A stretch of 64,000 bases of DNA from Gamarada debralockiae. Its lineage: Eukaryota > Ascomycota > Leotiomycetes > Helotiales > Hyphodiscaceae. The DNA is taken from NCBI GenBank assembly GCA_002803225.1, contig NXFV01001492.1:124001-188000 (forward strand). The letters are read 5' to 3'. Positions 11,937 through 23,196 of the stretch are shown here, piece by piece. Positions within the stretch are counted from its first letter, which is position 1. Every line of letters starts with the position of its first letter. The notes under the pieces were generated by a model. That model was not told the DNA's origin. It worked only from the letters and a program-made list of their open reading frames with translations, and ran no database searches. The position numbers and the translations under genes were made by a program.

Positions 11937-12166
11937 AGGAAGGAAGACAGGGGTTGGATTAAGATACCAGAAAGGGCTTCTTAGATGCTAACTGTGCTAT
12001 TATAAGATTGATCAGGTGGAAGAGCGCTCAATTTGGCGTGAAAAGTTTACTGGTTATCAAGGGCAAGGCGTTCTAGAGCAGAGTCCGAAAAACAAAAGGC
12101 ATCAATGTAAGAAGTTCTGAAATCAGCGATCTATTGGAATTCCTTGAGATCTTTAAGCTAGCACTT

Positions 12167-14887
12167 TTACATGAGACAGCCAATCTTTCGACTGCTTCCA
12201 GCCTCGCTCATCCCCAGTCTCATACGCTTGTTAGGTCCTGCCATGGCAAAAGCTTCGACGAGCCATTCATACCAGACTTTCCTGTCATCGGTTTGTCTCC
12301 AGATACTAATTTCCAATTCGGAATCATCAGGGAAGTAAAGAGGATTCTAGCCACCATGTTAGAAACAATTCCGCTTGATGGAGAGAGCAATGTAATGTAC
12401 CTTCAAAGGGAAGTAGATCGGAAACCAGGAGATCATATTCTGGCTCTTGGCATCGATGGTATCGGGTCTGGTACTCAACTCCACCTTCCCCGCCTCTCCA
12501 CCATCATAAAGCACAGCTTCAAAATAGCCTGCTAACCCATTCACAACGCCTCTATCCCTGCAAACGAACCTCAGTCTGGCATAGCGGGTATTATGCTCAT
12601 TTGCTCCATCACCACCAGACATGCTTCCACCTCCGCCTCCACTCACGCCACCACCTCGTCTTGCTTCCGCGATAGCGAGCGTACTGACAGGCAGAGGATG
12701 CGCAAACTCCCATGCTTGTTGAATCTGTGGGTGATCAGGGACAGACGTTGCCAGGTAATCGATAGCGTGAAGCATGACAACGTAAGGAGTTTCCGTGGCT
12801 GTGTTGTCGGTCATCGCTCGATGAGAGATATCGGTATGTAATCTAGGAGCCAGGATAGGTGTGAGGTGCGCCGTATAAGAGCTCGGTATCGAAATGCCAT
12901 AATTCGGTGCCAGAACGTGCTGTACGCCATCCAGACACTCTGGTGAGAGCTCATTGTCCGCAAATGAACCAAGAAGCTCCGAGACTAGGATATCGACTTT
13001 CCCGTACGAAGACACTGGAGCGGTCGATGTTGTGGTTATTGCTTGACCGATAGGGCCTACGGTATTGCGCAGTGGTCCCTTCCAGGCACGCATGTCGCTT
13101 TTAACGACGTTCACTGCGCCAGCCCACTCCTCTTCGTTGTGTCGCTGTAAGAGAACGTAGGCGTTGGGGTTCTTCTCAACAGCCCACACTTCGACTGGAA
13201 CACCAGTTATTTGACTGGCTCTCAAAGAGCGAGTTACCAATGGTCCTCTGCCGGATCCTGCCACCGCAATCACAACTGCACCTGTTGGGCTAGATGTAGG
13301 TTTGCGCTGCTCGGACCAGTCTGACAGAGCTTGTGCAATAGCTCTCTCATACCAATCGTACTTGACTGGATCCTTTTCAAAAACCTCATACGTGACAGAC
13401 TCCAGATTATCTGTCAGGGGTTGCAGAGGCGCTTGCAGGTAGTCTTGGTAGCCGGAGCCAAATTTCTCAATGGCGGTCCGGACTGGTTGGTTTCTCTGTA
13501 GATATCTGATATAGACAAGATGAGCTGCAAGGTCTTTCGGTCGAGGTTGTGATCTTTGGCTGTCTCTCGACAAACGCTCCGCAGCTTCGGCGGGAGTGGG
13601 AGAAACCGAGCCTGATCCTGAAGCATCGGCAACTTCACTTGGTGACGGAAAACCATCCACGGTGAAGGCTCGTTGAGTTGGATCATTGACACCAGGGATT
13701 GGACCGACATCACATAGTAATAACCACGGTGGCTGCTTCAGACGCATGTAGCGTGTTATCAACGCCTGATGGCTTTTGCTGAGAACTGGATGGCCTCCTC
13801 TGTTCTTGAGGAACGTCGATGGCGTGAAGGAAAGTAGGCGGAGAGGTTCAGCGAACCAGCGTGATTGCAGAGACTCAGTTGGGAGTTGGCGTGGAAGTGC
13901 AAGAGCTACCCGGGGAGTAATTAGCACTGGTCTGGAATGAATAATTGCTGGCAGAGCGGGAATAGTATCTTCAGAGGTGTAAAGAATTCTCCGAAGGGTC
14001 TCAGCTCTCGAATTCGGGGTCCACCATGGCTCACAGGTCTTGCGTAATAGGAGATAGGATGGATAGTTGTATATTCTTACCTACGGATAGTCTTGAATTG
14101 TATTTACATACACTCCGAATCAAATTCCACGCATCCCAAGTCTCATATAAATCAATCTCCTTGCTGACTTTCGCCTTCCCAGTCGAGTTGTAATCTCTAG
14201 CAAGCGGTAGGAGGTCGCCTGCCATGTCTTTTTGTTCGTCCTGTCCATACATCGGAAGGTGTATTACCATCTGGATATAGCTACCGATTGTGAGCGCTTC
14301 TTGAATTGCACGGGCATATTGTGTGAGCCCATCACTATCTGTCGAGTCGCTACCATAGGTTCTAGGCCCCGGTATGATTATATTCCCAACACCGCAGAAA
14401 GAAGCGTATGCGATTTCGATATTCAAAACTTGTCGCGATATATTTGAGATCAGGGGATCTGGCGAGCACAAATCTATCCATGGGCTAGAGTATGCTATTA
14501 TCTGTGAAACTGTATCTCCCGGGGTCAACGGCGTATCGACCGGGCTGAGAGGGGGTATAATAGGCGCGGGAGGGGTGAATTTATTCGATGGGTCTTCGGT
14601 AGCTTCGACGAGTGCAAGGTGGGAGGAAATGAGCGTCAGAACTCTCGAGTGGAAATGGGGGGTTGTGATAGGGCTGGTGAGCATATCATACTGTGAGAGT
14701 CAGCCTTTGTTTTCTGCACGAAAAGGGGACCACATACACCAATGTCTTGAGCCTGGCGCAGAGCCAAGTCTGTCACAGGCAAAGGACGCTTCGATTCATG
14801 ATGACCAACATAAAACGTAGGCACGAAATCATCCACGGGTGAAGAAGACTCGGCTTCTGCGCCGGTAAGTTGCTGTAAGGAAGTCAT
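12167..14887 (-). CDS. Type II protein arginine methyltransferase (PRMT5/Skb1/Hsl7)
   Basis: SAM-dependent enzyme that makes symmetric dimethylarginine on Sm proteins, histones and others; in yeasts it also links to Wee1 and septin control. Four exons. Exon 1 starts MTSLQQLTGAE. Exon 2 carries the TIM-barrel part (WIDLCSPDPLISNISRQVL, IIIPGPRTYG, IQMVIHLPMYG, YETWDAWNLIRSVCKYNSRL). Exon 3 carries the PRMT5-specific YEVFEKDPVKYDWYERAIAQ, the SAM loop VAGSGRGPLVTRSL and the double-Glu region SELLGSFADNELSPECLDG. The open frame continues past exon 3 into an intron. The true 3' exon follows GCTAG near 12315 and supplies the barrel end LEISIWRQTDDRKVWYEW. A Gly/Ser-rich insert sits in the C-terminal barrel. 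An in-frame Met five codons upstream (14902) is an alternative start. Confidence 0.92.
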
Positions 14888-14902
14888 AGTTGCTAATAAC
14901 AA

Positions 14903-15452
14903 GTCGTCGAAAAGGTCAGAATCCTAGGAGGAAGCCCCGCGAAAGGTTTCTGTGCAGAAATGCGAAAGGAGCGGATGGTCGAAAACTCGTAGATTCCAAT
15001 GCTATTGGTATCGATCTCTTGAAGGGAAGGCGGAAGTACTGGCCATGATGCAGGGCCTTTTCTGTGAACAAGAACAGCGGCAGCAAACGAAGAGGTTGTG
15101 GTGGGGTGTACGCGATGTTGCCCTTGCTTAGATTCACAACTCGGACATTTTATTTGCCAGCCTCACGTGTCAAGGGCCACCAAAATTCCAATCTCTTCCT
15201 CCCTTCAACTACCTGTACATCTCCCAAGCTCCAAGTCAAAAAGTTGAGTTAAATTCAATGATTCGGTCTATGTGGCTCTCATTCAAGCAGCTTAATGGCA
15301 CATCATCTACCCCCAAGCTCTCCCGTTACGTTCTCACCCAAGTGCGATTCTTACGTGTTATCCACAGCATCATATTTCTTCACATACAGTTATGCGCTAT
15401 CACTATCTTTATTTGAACCAGATCTGTGAACCAAGATTTGCATCACCGCGCG
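14903..15452. other. Intergenic between PRMT5 and aquaporin genes
   Basis: About 550 bases that contain the PRMT5 upstream region and the aquaporin 3' flank. No supported coding frame or element was seen. Confidence 0.5.
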
Positions 15453-16734
15453 CTAAACTGGAGAGACCTCCGACTTGCCATTTGTGTATTCGGCGCTGGT
15501 CTCGTTTCCTCGAAGCATGTTTGTTGCGCCCTGCTCAAGTGTTCCTGTCTTTGTCAAGTGTCGTGCAAGACCTTGCTCTCCGTCTTCATGAACATTATGG
15601 CCTGTGTAGCATGGGAGTTAGCAAACTACTTGAAAAAGATGGGCCTTAGAGGATGAAGTTTTGCTCTCCCCACAACCTACCTTTAGCAATGATAGCGAAG
15701 CTATCTCTTAGAATCAGCTCGTAGACTGCAGTTGCGAATATTGTAGCCGGGATATTGACGAAGATCGCAATTGGAGCATAACGGTTGAAAGCATCTCCTC
15801 CATAGAAGATTGCCGCAACCATACGAGTTCCAAGATCACGAGCAAGATTTGTCGAGATTGTAACATTGGCAAATCCCCAAACCATGTCGGCATAAGCCAT
15901 GCCAATCACAAAAGGTGCAGCTGCCGGGGCCACGAACGGGTTTGCGGGATCAAGAACCGCCCAGATTACGATTCCCTTGTCTCGGTTAGCATTCGTTCTA
16001 TACATCATTATTTAGCTGTCTCTTACGATGAAGCTATCCACGAAGAATTCAATAAAGAACAAATATCCGTAGTTGGTCTCTGTTGGGCCAGGGAAACTGC
16101 AAAGAACCGATCCCGGTCCTCCCAGGGAATTGGGGCTGATCCCTTTTGCCGTGAGCTCCGCAGCAAGTGCGGACATTTGTGGATGGTATTGGCCGACCAG
16201 TATTAGCCCGGCAAGAAACGACCCGAGGATCTGGGCAAAGATGTAGTATGGAACTTTCTTCCATGGAAACCCTTGCCAGATAGCAAGACAGAGCGTTACG
16301 GCGGGATTGAAGTGACCTCCGGAAGTAGGACCGCAGGTAATAATTGCGAACGCGATACCAATAGCATAAGCCCAGCCAATTTGGTAGAGAGAGCCAAAGA
16401 CTGGCTGCGTTCCATTTAGGAAAAAGGATGCCTGGGAAGCGATTCCTGGATAACTGAAGTTTCTTAGCCCCATTCCTCACGGCGTTACGAGGGCGCAAGT
16501 CAGTTACACATAGAAGAAGACACCCAAGGCTTCCGCAGCCATCTCCCTCATCCATCTAGGCCTAGCATGCTCGAAGTCGAGCTTCCTTTGAGTTACTGGC
16601 TTTGGAGCAACAACGTGCCTATGCACATGCCTTTGCACGGCATCAGTCACTCCGATTTCCATATCATTGGTTTGCAGGCGCCTCGGGTCGTAGCCCGTAG
16701 TATGGGACGGATTCTCGACATGGGAAGACGCCAT
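15453..16734 (-). CDS. Aquaporin / aquaglyceroporin (MIP family)
   Basis: Six-helix membrane channel for water or small solutes. Four exons: 16734-about 16506, about 16462-16027, about 15974-15681 and about 15602-15453. The cytoplasmic N-terminus of about 75 residues ends ARPRWMREMAAEALGVFFYV, the start of helix 1. The first half-helix is SGGHFNPAVT, with intact NPA. The second is altered to TNLARDLGTR, so NLA replaces NPA, as in a class of fungal aquaglyceroporin-like channels; the conserved Arg and Asp are present. Loop E is preceded by LDPANPFVAPAAAPFVIGMAYAD. The last exon was found by splicing: GHNVHEDGEQGLARHLTK follows an acceptor near 15603 and gives a soluble tail ending EVSPV. Reading straight on at that junction would give a false ending. 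Substrate cannot be read from sequence. Confidence 0.9.
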
Positions 16735-17466
16735 TGTGTAGATTGTATTGGCGGGAACTAAACATAAAATAAGATAGCGGGCCCAAGACCTTGGAGTTGG
16801 AAATGCAGGGAGTGATTACTGAAGCGCGTGGAGAACGGAGTCTGGGGAGGTCTGGAGATGATTACTGAATGTGCAGGGCGTCGACCTTTCTTATGTCCTG
16901 GAACGGGTCTTCCGGGGTTGAGTTCATAAAAAGCTGGAGAGCCGATCTTGGAATGAAGTGGGGATGCATCAGGTCTTTGACGGCGTCGATCCAGAAAGAG
17001 GCAAGGTTGGGGGAACTAGTACTCCAAAACGGGGGCTACGCCGCCATGCAGATTGCTGAGAAATGAATATGTGCCGTGGACACTGTGTACGGATCATTGA
17101 AGTCCGATTTGGTCTATCAACATGTCTCATCAGTCGTCACCATGACTTTGTACGGCCTCCACAATCACTCAACTTCTCTCTCACCATTCCAATTTCTTTT
17201 GACTTATTTCCATCATGTTAGAGAATACACAAAGAAATGAACCGTTTATCAATGACATACATACAGAAAATCCCAGCATTCTGTCGAGCTAATTCCAAAT
17301 CCGTCTCAAGTTCTCAAGGTTCCAAGCACCGTATCGAGGCCGCCAACAGGCCAAACTCATTCGAATTCCATCGCCACCTTCTCCTCCCGCAAGTATATCC
17401 AATCATCCATTCACAAATACATATTCTGCACGTCTTCATTGCTTCAAAGAGCGCTTCAGAAGACAT
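16735..17466. other. Intergenic, upstream of aquaporin
   Basis: About 730 bases with only short frames and no recognised motif. Confidence 0.45.
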
Positions 17467-18122
17467 TCAGTTTGGCGTGTGGCCCAGCCGTCCCCAGTCG
17501 TCGACGTCAGCAGCTACGGTGCGGGGAGATCTGCTCTTCCCTTGCACTCTTAGCCTCGTGAACCAATAAGAAATCAGTAGGATTTCAGGGCCGAGGTTTA
17601 TATGCGGCGTTTGCGGCGTTACGGTCTTCCCAATCTTGCGAATTTGAGTTAGGATGTTAGAAATCGGTCCTTCGGAGCCTTTTTGGACACCTTTTGACAT
17701 CGCTTGATGTGTGACAATAGTCTTGGGTTGCCTAGCCATGCGGCACCGTTGCGTTTAAGAAGCTTTGTGGCGTGAGTTTCCCGGGTATAGGAGGAAGAGA
17801 GTTTAGATACGTGACAAGCTTGGGTTTTGAGGAGCTTGGAGTCAATTTTGCTACCGGTCCATAGAGATGATACCGTGATACGTGATGTCGAGAGTACCAT
17901 ATTCCGTTTGAATCTCTTTTGCGAAAAGTAGTGTATTTCTACCCCAGGTATTTCTGAAAATTCTAGACCTTTTCGCGTCTTTTCTAAGTGCTGATTAAAG
18001 TGGATATCCTGGAGACTGGGTTCGTTCGGCCTGTGAGGAGCTCCGGATCCGTAATGTCGTACAAGGGAGGGATCTTCGGATGTTAGAGACGGCAAGTCTG
18101 GTGCTTCTTCGTTAAGATGCAA
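17467..18122 (-). CDS. Hypothetical protein, model uncertain
   Basis: Two overlapping minus-strand frames are open here: one of 157 codons (18122-17649) and one of 90 codons (17739-17467). The first begins MHLNEEAPDLPSLTSEDPSL and reads SLQDIHFNQHLEKTRKGLEF. It may break at a GTAGAAAT donor near 17945. The second contains ILLISYWFTRLRVQGKSRS and ends VDDWGRLGHTPN. They could be exons of one gene, but no single spliced model convinced me. I do not recognise either segment. No signal peptide or clear domain is visible. Treat as an unconfirmed locus. Confidence 0.25.
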
Positions 18123-19015
18123 AACATACCGAAATACAGAATTATTTGAATAAAGAAGTATTATGAAGAAGCGAACTGAATATAAAGGTACTTCACTTCT
18201 GCGTTACATGACGTTCGAACTCTATGGACAGCCGTAGTTGAAGTTTATTTCTGATGTCATCCGATCGTCAAGTGGGCTTAAGCCACAAGGTGACAATGAA
18301 GCCACAGTGGAGCCACAAGGGCTTTTGCCACGTGGTGTACAGTACAACTTGACGTTCTCTCAGGATTGACTTTGCTGATTCTGACAAGTGTCAATAGGAG
18401 TTGAAAAGTAGTGCTCACGGGATCGAGTTTATCAAGAGATATCCGACTCACAATCATCCGAAGCGTCTCGTTTTATAAATGAGTATTGGTATCAGCATTA
18501 CAAAAAGGGAGTTAAGGTGGACGGGCGATACCACATTAATTAGCATATAAGATACCACTTGTCCAACCTGTCTCAGTGACTGAGGAAAGCCATTTTGGAC
18601 ATCTACAAGCCACCCTGGACAGCCAAGAGTTAAATAGCTCAAGTCGTTGAAGGATCAAGGCTCCGCGGGCTACGGGAAGCTCTTCCGAATTTCTCTTCAT
18701 TGAACTTCATTGAGTAATTGATATCTTATATCCTAATTAATGCGATATTTATTCTAATATTAGGATCTATGAAAAATCTGCTAGTAGAAAGAATCCCATT
18801 CTTCATTAAAGCAAAGCCTATGTATTACCGAAAGAACGTGCGCCGATTTTTAAGCCAGGGGAATCTTAGCGTACCCTTTAAACCGGTCATCGTATCGCAA
18901 AATGTTTGTTCCAGAGCCATGGTATTCGAAGTAGAGGATATAGAAGCCGTGCTATATCCTTCGACTGCGCAATTTTCCTGAGCCATTGTCTCCAAAGAGG
19001 ATATGCGAACGTCCT
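18123..19015. other. AT-rich intergenic stretch with an unrecognised 87-codon frame
   Basis: The stretch from about 18450 to 18960 is more AT-rich than its surroundings and may be an old insertion relic. On the plus strand, 18718-18981 is open. After a hydrophobic start it reads in a protein-like way (YYRKNVRRFLSQGNLSVPF, then RAMVFEVEDIEAVLYPS). I cannot assign it. At about 18626-18675 there is a segment loosely similar to the long introns of the neighbouring hexose transporter gene. Confidence 0.35.
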
Positions 19016-21308
19016 CTATTCAGCGTGATCAGCTGTTGGGCCAGGAGCCGTTTCCTTGTTCCTTGCGATCTCGCTCTGTTCGAGATCCGGGCCATTGCCA
19101 TTAACTTCGCCTCTGACCAGTCGCTCGGTAGTGACCAACTGCTCTGGAGGAGGTGCAACCCATTTCGATGATTCCCATGGTTTCACGTGCAAGATATACA
19201 TGGTGTCGATCTCTTCAAGGGTGCGGCCCTGGCCTTCAATGACGAAGAAATACACGACAGCAACAGCGACGAAGAGGCATCCTGCAAAGACGTATCCATA
19301 TCGGAAGTCGATATCACCAACGATGAATGGTGTGAAGAAAGCGAGGAGGAAATTCCAGCCCCAGTTGGAGGCAGTCGACATCGCCATAGCATTGGATCGA
19401 TAACGGGATGGGTACATTTCCGCGCACTGTGAAAGTCTCGGAGTCAGCAATTGCTCCTTCGGGAAGAGGATAAGGGGAGTGAAGTTTCATGATATTTGAA
19501 CTCCGTAGTCATGCTCTATAGAGTAGAGACCAGGAGTAAAGCTCATGGACTCGGCTGAAACAGGGAAATATTGCCGCGAGGATCACTTACAATAGTCCAG
19601 ATGATTGGGCCCTATGAAAACCTCGGAGTCAGCAATTGCTCAAAAGAATTGAAAGATTAGGGCTCCACGAGTTCCGAGGCATCCTTTATTCCCAATATAT
19701 ACCCTTTGAAGTAGATTTTGCTCTTGGAACTCGCGAACTCCGACACAATAGGAAAGACGTGCTCTGAGAAATACATACCCAGGTCGTGGCGAAGCCAAGA
19801 ATGAAGAGGCAAGCGAACACAATCATTGCCGTTCCGGACTTTTGAGTTGCTTGGGGATCTTCGCGGTTTAGCGAGAAGTGTCCGACAGAGGCGAAGATCA
19901 TGAAGCACACAAACATCCAGAAAGCGCCGAAGATAAGTGACTTCCGACGCCCAAAGTGTTCGACGACGTAAAGACCGATGAATGTGGTTCCGAAATTGAC
20001 ACCACCAAGAATCATCTGGGTAACGTAAGAGTTGTTAATGCCTGCAAGAGTTCTCGAGTCAGCATTTGTTCAACAAAAGCGAGGGAGGCCAGGGCAGATG
20101 TCTCGAGTCTCTTCGCTTCGTCTCTGACTCCTGAATGGGAACAGTGTGAGAAACAATGTGGTCTCAGGATTGCATACCAGTTGACTTGAAAATGACAGTG
20201 CCATAGTAGAAGAAGTAATTGGCGCCAGTGAGTTGTTGTAGGGCTTGAAGCGAGACGCCAAGGGCGATTCTGTACGCCATCCTCGGCCCCGTGAACATCT
20301 CCCACCACTTCTGATTCTGATGAAGTAGCTCTTCCTCATGCTTCTCCTTGATTTCTGCAAGCTCTTCAGCGACCACGCGGTGATTATCCGAAACACCATA
20401 GAGTTTTGTCATAGTCCTCTTGGCCTCTTCGATTCGACCATGGCGGTAATCATAACGAGGGCTTTCAGGGAAGAAAATGATCCCAACACCTAGGATCAGA
20501 ACCCAAAGGAACGATATACCCATGGGAATTCTCCATGATCCGGTGTTGGTACGCTTTTCTGTTCCAAAATTGATGCAGTTGGCAACGAAGATTCCGAGCG
20601 TAATAAACAACTGATAGGTGCTGTGGCATGGTTAGTGGCGGTCTTGAAAGAATAAGTAGCTGCAATTACCTGATAAGAGAGCCTCGGATTTGACGAGGGG
20701 CACTTTCACTTTGATACATTGGTACGAGCAGGGAGAGAGCACCGACGCCGAGACCCGCGATCCATCGCCCAACAACGACTAGCAATTATTAGCAACTGTC
20801 TCTAACATCGGATGAAGTGATCCCTACTTTGATACCACTTCCCCTGTGTTGACGAAATCTGAACGATCAAGCCAATGTGAAGCATAACACACCAAGCACT
20901 AATCGACCATTTCCTCCCAATTCTATCGGCAATCGGACCGGCAATCAGCGCGCCCATGAGCGTACCCACTGACAGTAGAGCAACGATAAGACCAGAGCGT
21001 ACGTTGCTGAAGTGATAACCACCATCACCGTTGCCGTTCTTTTGTCCAAATCGCTGTTGGAACTCTGGCATGCCGAGGAAACCCGAAATCTGTCCAGTAT
21101 CGTACCCGAAGATGAATCCACCCATAGAGACAAAAACTCCCATGATGAATGAGTGTATCGTCAATAGAGGAACTTTAGAATTGTCGTAAGGGCCATTGTA
21201 CTTCTGCCTCTCCATCTGCTTCTCGGAATGAGTCGTACTGCCATCGGTAGATGTTCGCTTCTCCCGTCTGAACGGGAGAGCATTGAGTTGCTTCGTGAAT
21301 TTGCCCAT
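19016..21308 (-). CDS. MFS hexose transporter
   Basis: Twelve-helix proton-coupled or facilitated monosaccharide transporter at the plasma membrane (sugar porter family). Six exons. The start [15 protein letters not shown] is at 21308. Family signatures: [18 protein letters not shown] in helix 1, ADRIGRKWS between helices 2 and 3, [17 protein letters not shown] after helix 6, [20 protein letters not shown] in helix 7, [11 protein letters not shown], and [18 protein letters not shown] near helix 10. The C-terminal marker is [16 protein letters not shown], followed by an Asn/Glu-rich tail. The first two introns are 49 bases each. The last three (136, 167 and 164 bases) are much longer and share sequence near their 3' ends; they are listed separately. 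Confidence 0.93.
19427..19590 (-). repeat. Long intron with shared 3' segment, copy A
   Basis: A 164-base intron of the hexose transporter. In gene orientation its 3' part carries GAGCAATTGCTGACTCCGAG, identical over 20 bases to copy B, then an ACTTTCACAG acceptor. The match includes the CTGAC branch site but extends well past what splicing needs. Confidence 0.6.
19612..19778 (-). repeat. Long intron with shared 3' segment, copy B
   Basis: A 167-base intron, separated from copy A by a 21-base exon (encoding GPIIWTI). It shares the 20-base segment GAGCAATTGCTGACTCCGAG followed by GTTTTCATAG. Part of it also loosely resembles intergenic sequence near 18626-18675. Confidence 0.6.
20042..20177 (-). 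repeat. Long intron with shared 3' segment, copy C (diverged)
   Basis: A 136-base intron whose 3' end reads GAACAAATGCTGACTCGAGA then ACTCTTGCAG, matching copies A and B at most positions with one gap. Confidence 0.5.
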
Positions 21309-22165
21309 TGTGACGTCGTAGATGCTGACAAGAGCAGATAATCCGTACATGAGAACAGCAATGTAACGACAGAGGAAATTCAGAACTTATAAACTGAACC
21401 GAGGGAAACGCCTGCTATAGAGTAACAGAAAAGTTCATATGAGCACAAGACCAAAGAAAGGAGCTCGTTTCATCAACATGCTCGGTGTTGATTCGTGATA
21501 ACATTTGCCGAATATAGTCATCCGACATAGAATCACGAAGTTGCACCCTCTAATTCACTTGAAGTCTCGACATATTCTCAAATCATCGCCGAGCGTCAAT
21601 TCCGAGGTATCCGTTCACAATTCAATGAAGGCAAATGTTTGGGTAGTTGGAGAATTGTTGACTAATTCCTGATGTGGAAGAACTAGAAGCCGCGGACATC
21701 CGATCTGAGGTCAGAGTAAACGACGGGCTTTGTTTAGAAGGCCCGAAGAGAAAAACTAAAAATTGACATCTCCTGACAACTTAAACTTCGTCCCCAGTCC
21801 CATGTACCCTCAATAGGGCCGATGTGGCGGCCAGAAGCCTGAATATGCCTTCTGCAGGGGATAACTTTCCCTGTAATGCCACGTTGCTTAGCATTTGATT
21901 TTTCAGCAGATGACGTTGGCGGTTGGAAGTTTGTTGGCCATTGCCCCAATAACCAGAGGTCATACTGTTCTCTCTGACATCTAGTAGAGATGGGGAAATC
22001 TGGGGAGTCGGGGAGAAGGTTGCCGGGCGTCAACGGTCAAACTATCAACGCCCCATCGGTAACGTGAATGCCGTAATTCTGACCACAAAAACGGACGGTG
22101 CGGTTTCTAAATAGAGGGAGTTACTGTATCGAAAAGATATTAATATACGGAAATAAGGAATTTAC
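21309..22165. other. Intergenic, upstream of hexose transporter
   Basis: About 860 bases of non-coding sequence holding the transporter promoter. Only short unsupported frames (a 99-codon minus-strand frame at 21734-22033 has no recognisable content). Confidence 0.45.
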
Positions 22166-22360
22166 TACTGTATCCTCACCCCTGAATAGATGTACGATAA
22201 TACCACTTCCCTCACCTGATCAGATCTCGTCAAAGATTCCTACGGAGGATATACCGGAAGGCTCTAAACACTGTGACTAGTTACAGGTCCTGGTTGGAGT
22301 CTGCTGATCAGGTGAAGGAAGTGGTGTTATCGTACATCTACTCAAGGGGGGGATACAGTA
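22166..22360. mobile_element. MITE-like hairpin element
   Basis: Two inverted arms of about 57 bases (22166-22223 and 22304-22360) flank an 80-base centre. The arms run from CTGTATCC at the outer edge through GTACGATAA and CCACTTCC to CACCTGATCAG at the inner edge, with only a few mismatches. The outer edge is TA on both sides, as expected for a TA target duplication, so it fits a Tc1/mariner-type (Stowaway-like) non-autonomous element. It has no coding capacity. It lies about 280 bases upstream of the L26 start codon. The exact TIR end is uncertain because TACTGTA-like strings recur just outside the right arm. Confidence 0.75.
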
Positions 22361-22640
22361 CTGTACTGTAGTAATACGTAACAAGCTGGTGAAATGATCT
22401 GGTTTGATGGAAGAGAAGAGAAGGCAGAACGGAAGACAGAACGGCTCATGGATGCGGCGGGAGCCGGCAGACGGGGCAAATCAATTTTCTTCATGCCTTG
22501 GAGCCTCAGGTTTAAAGACTCGCTTAAAGCACTAGCTTTCCTTAGCGCCTACACAAATCGCCAGGTATTTGAAATTAAAAAAAGTCATCTCTAACGCCCA
22601 CAACAACGACAACATATTTTCGCACAACCGGCAGCCAGCC

Positions 22641-23196
22641 ATGACGAAAATTAACTCTTGTATGTCTCTTCCCTTCAATCTCTCCCAGTCATAGAATTCC
22701 TAAGAATTCCAGCTTCAAAATGATATCAATATCGCCATACTAACTTTCAATCCAGCGCTCCACTCCTCGAGGAGAAAGTCGCGCAAGGCCCATTACGATG
22801 CCCCTTCCAGCGTCAGACGTACTATCATGAGCGCGCCCTTAAGCAAGGAGCTCCGTGAGAAGCACAATGTTCGTATACACCTCACCATCCTTCCCAACTC
22901 TCCTAACACAACGTCAGGTCCGGTCGATTCCCATCCGAAAGGACGACGAAGTCCTCGTTGTCCGAGGCTCCCACAAGGGCCGCGAAGGCAAGGTCACTTC
23001 CGTCTACCGTCTCAAGTACGTCATCCATATCGAGCGAGTCTCCAAGGACAAGTCCTCCGGCCAATCCGTCCCCATCGGCGTTCACCCCTCGAAGGTCGTC
23101 ATCACCAAGTTGAAGTTAGACAAGGACCGTGAGAACATTCTGGAGCGCATTAAGAACGGCCGCGAGATCAAGGAGAAGTTGAAGGCGAAAGCATAA
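22641..23196 (+). CDS. RPL26: 60S ribosomal protein L26 (uL24)
   Basis: Large-subunit ribosomal protein with a KOW motif, bound near the polypeptide exit tunnel. Three exons. Exon 1 gives MTKINS. Exon 2 gives [20 protein letters not shown] and KELREKHN. Exon 3 starts [20 protein letters not shown] and carries the KOW segment [20 protein letters not shown], then [20 protein letters not shown]. It ends [10 protein letters not shown]. The second intron (22869-22917, 49 bases) must start at GTTCGT to keep the conserved HNVRSIP junction, a poor match to the GTRAGT donor consensus, although the branch site CTAAC is good. Length of about 135 residues is normal. Confidence 0.93.

Noticed and set aside
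12134..12535. 133-codon plus-strand frame
   Set aside because: Antisense to the PRMT5 3' exons, which carry the conserved C-terminal barrel.
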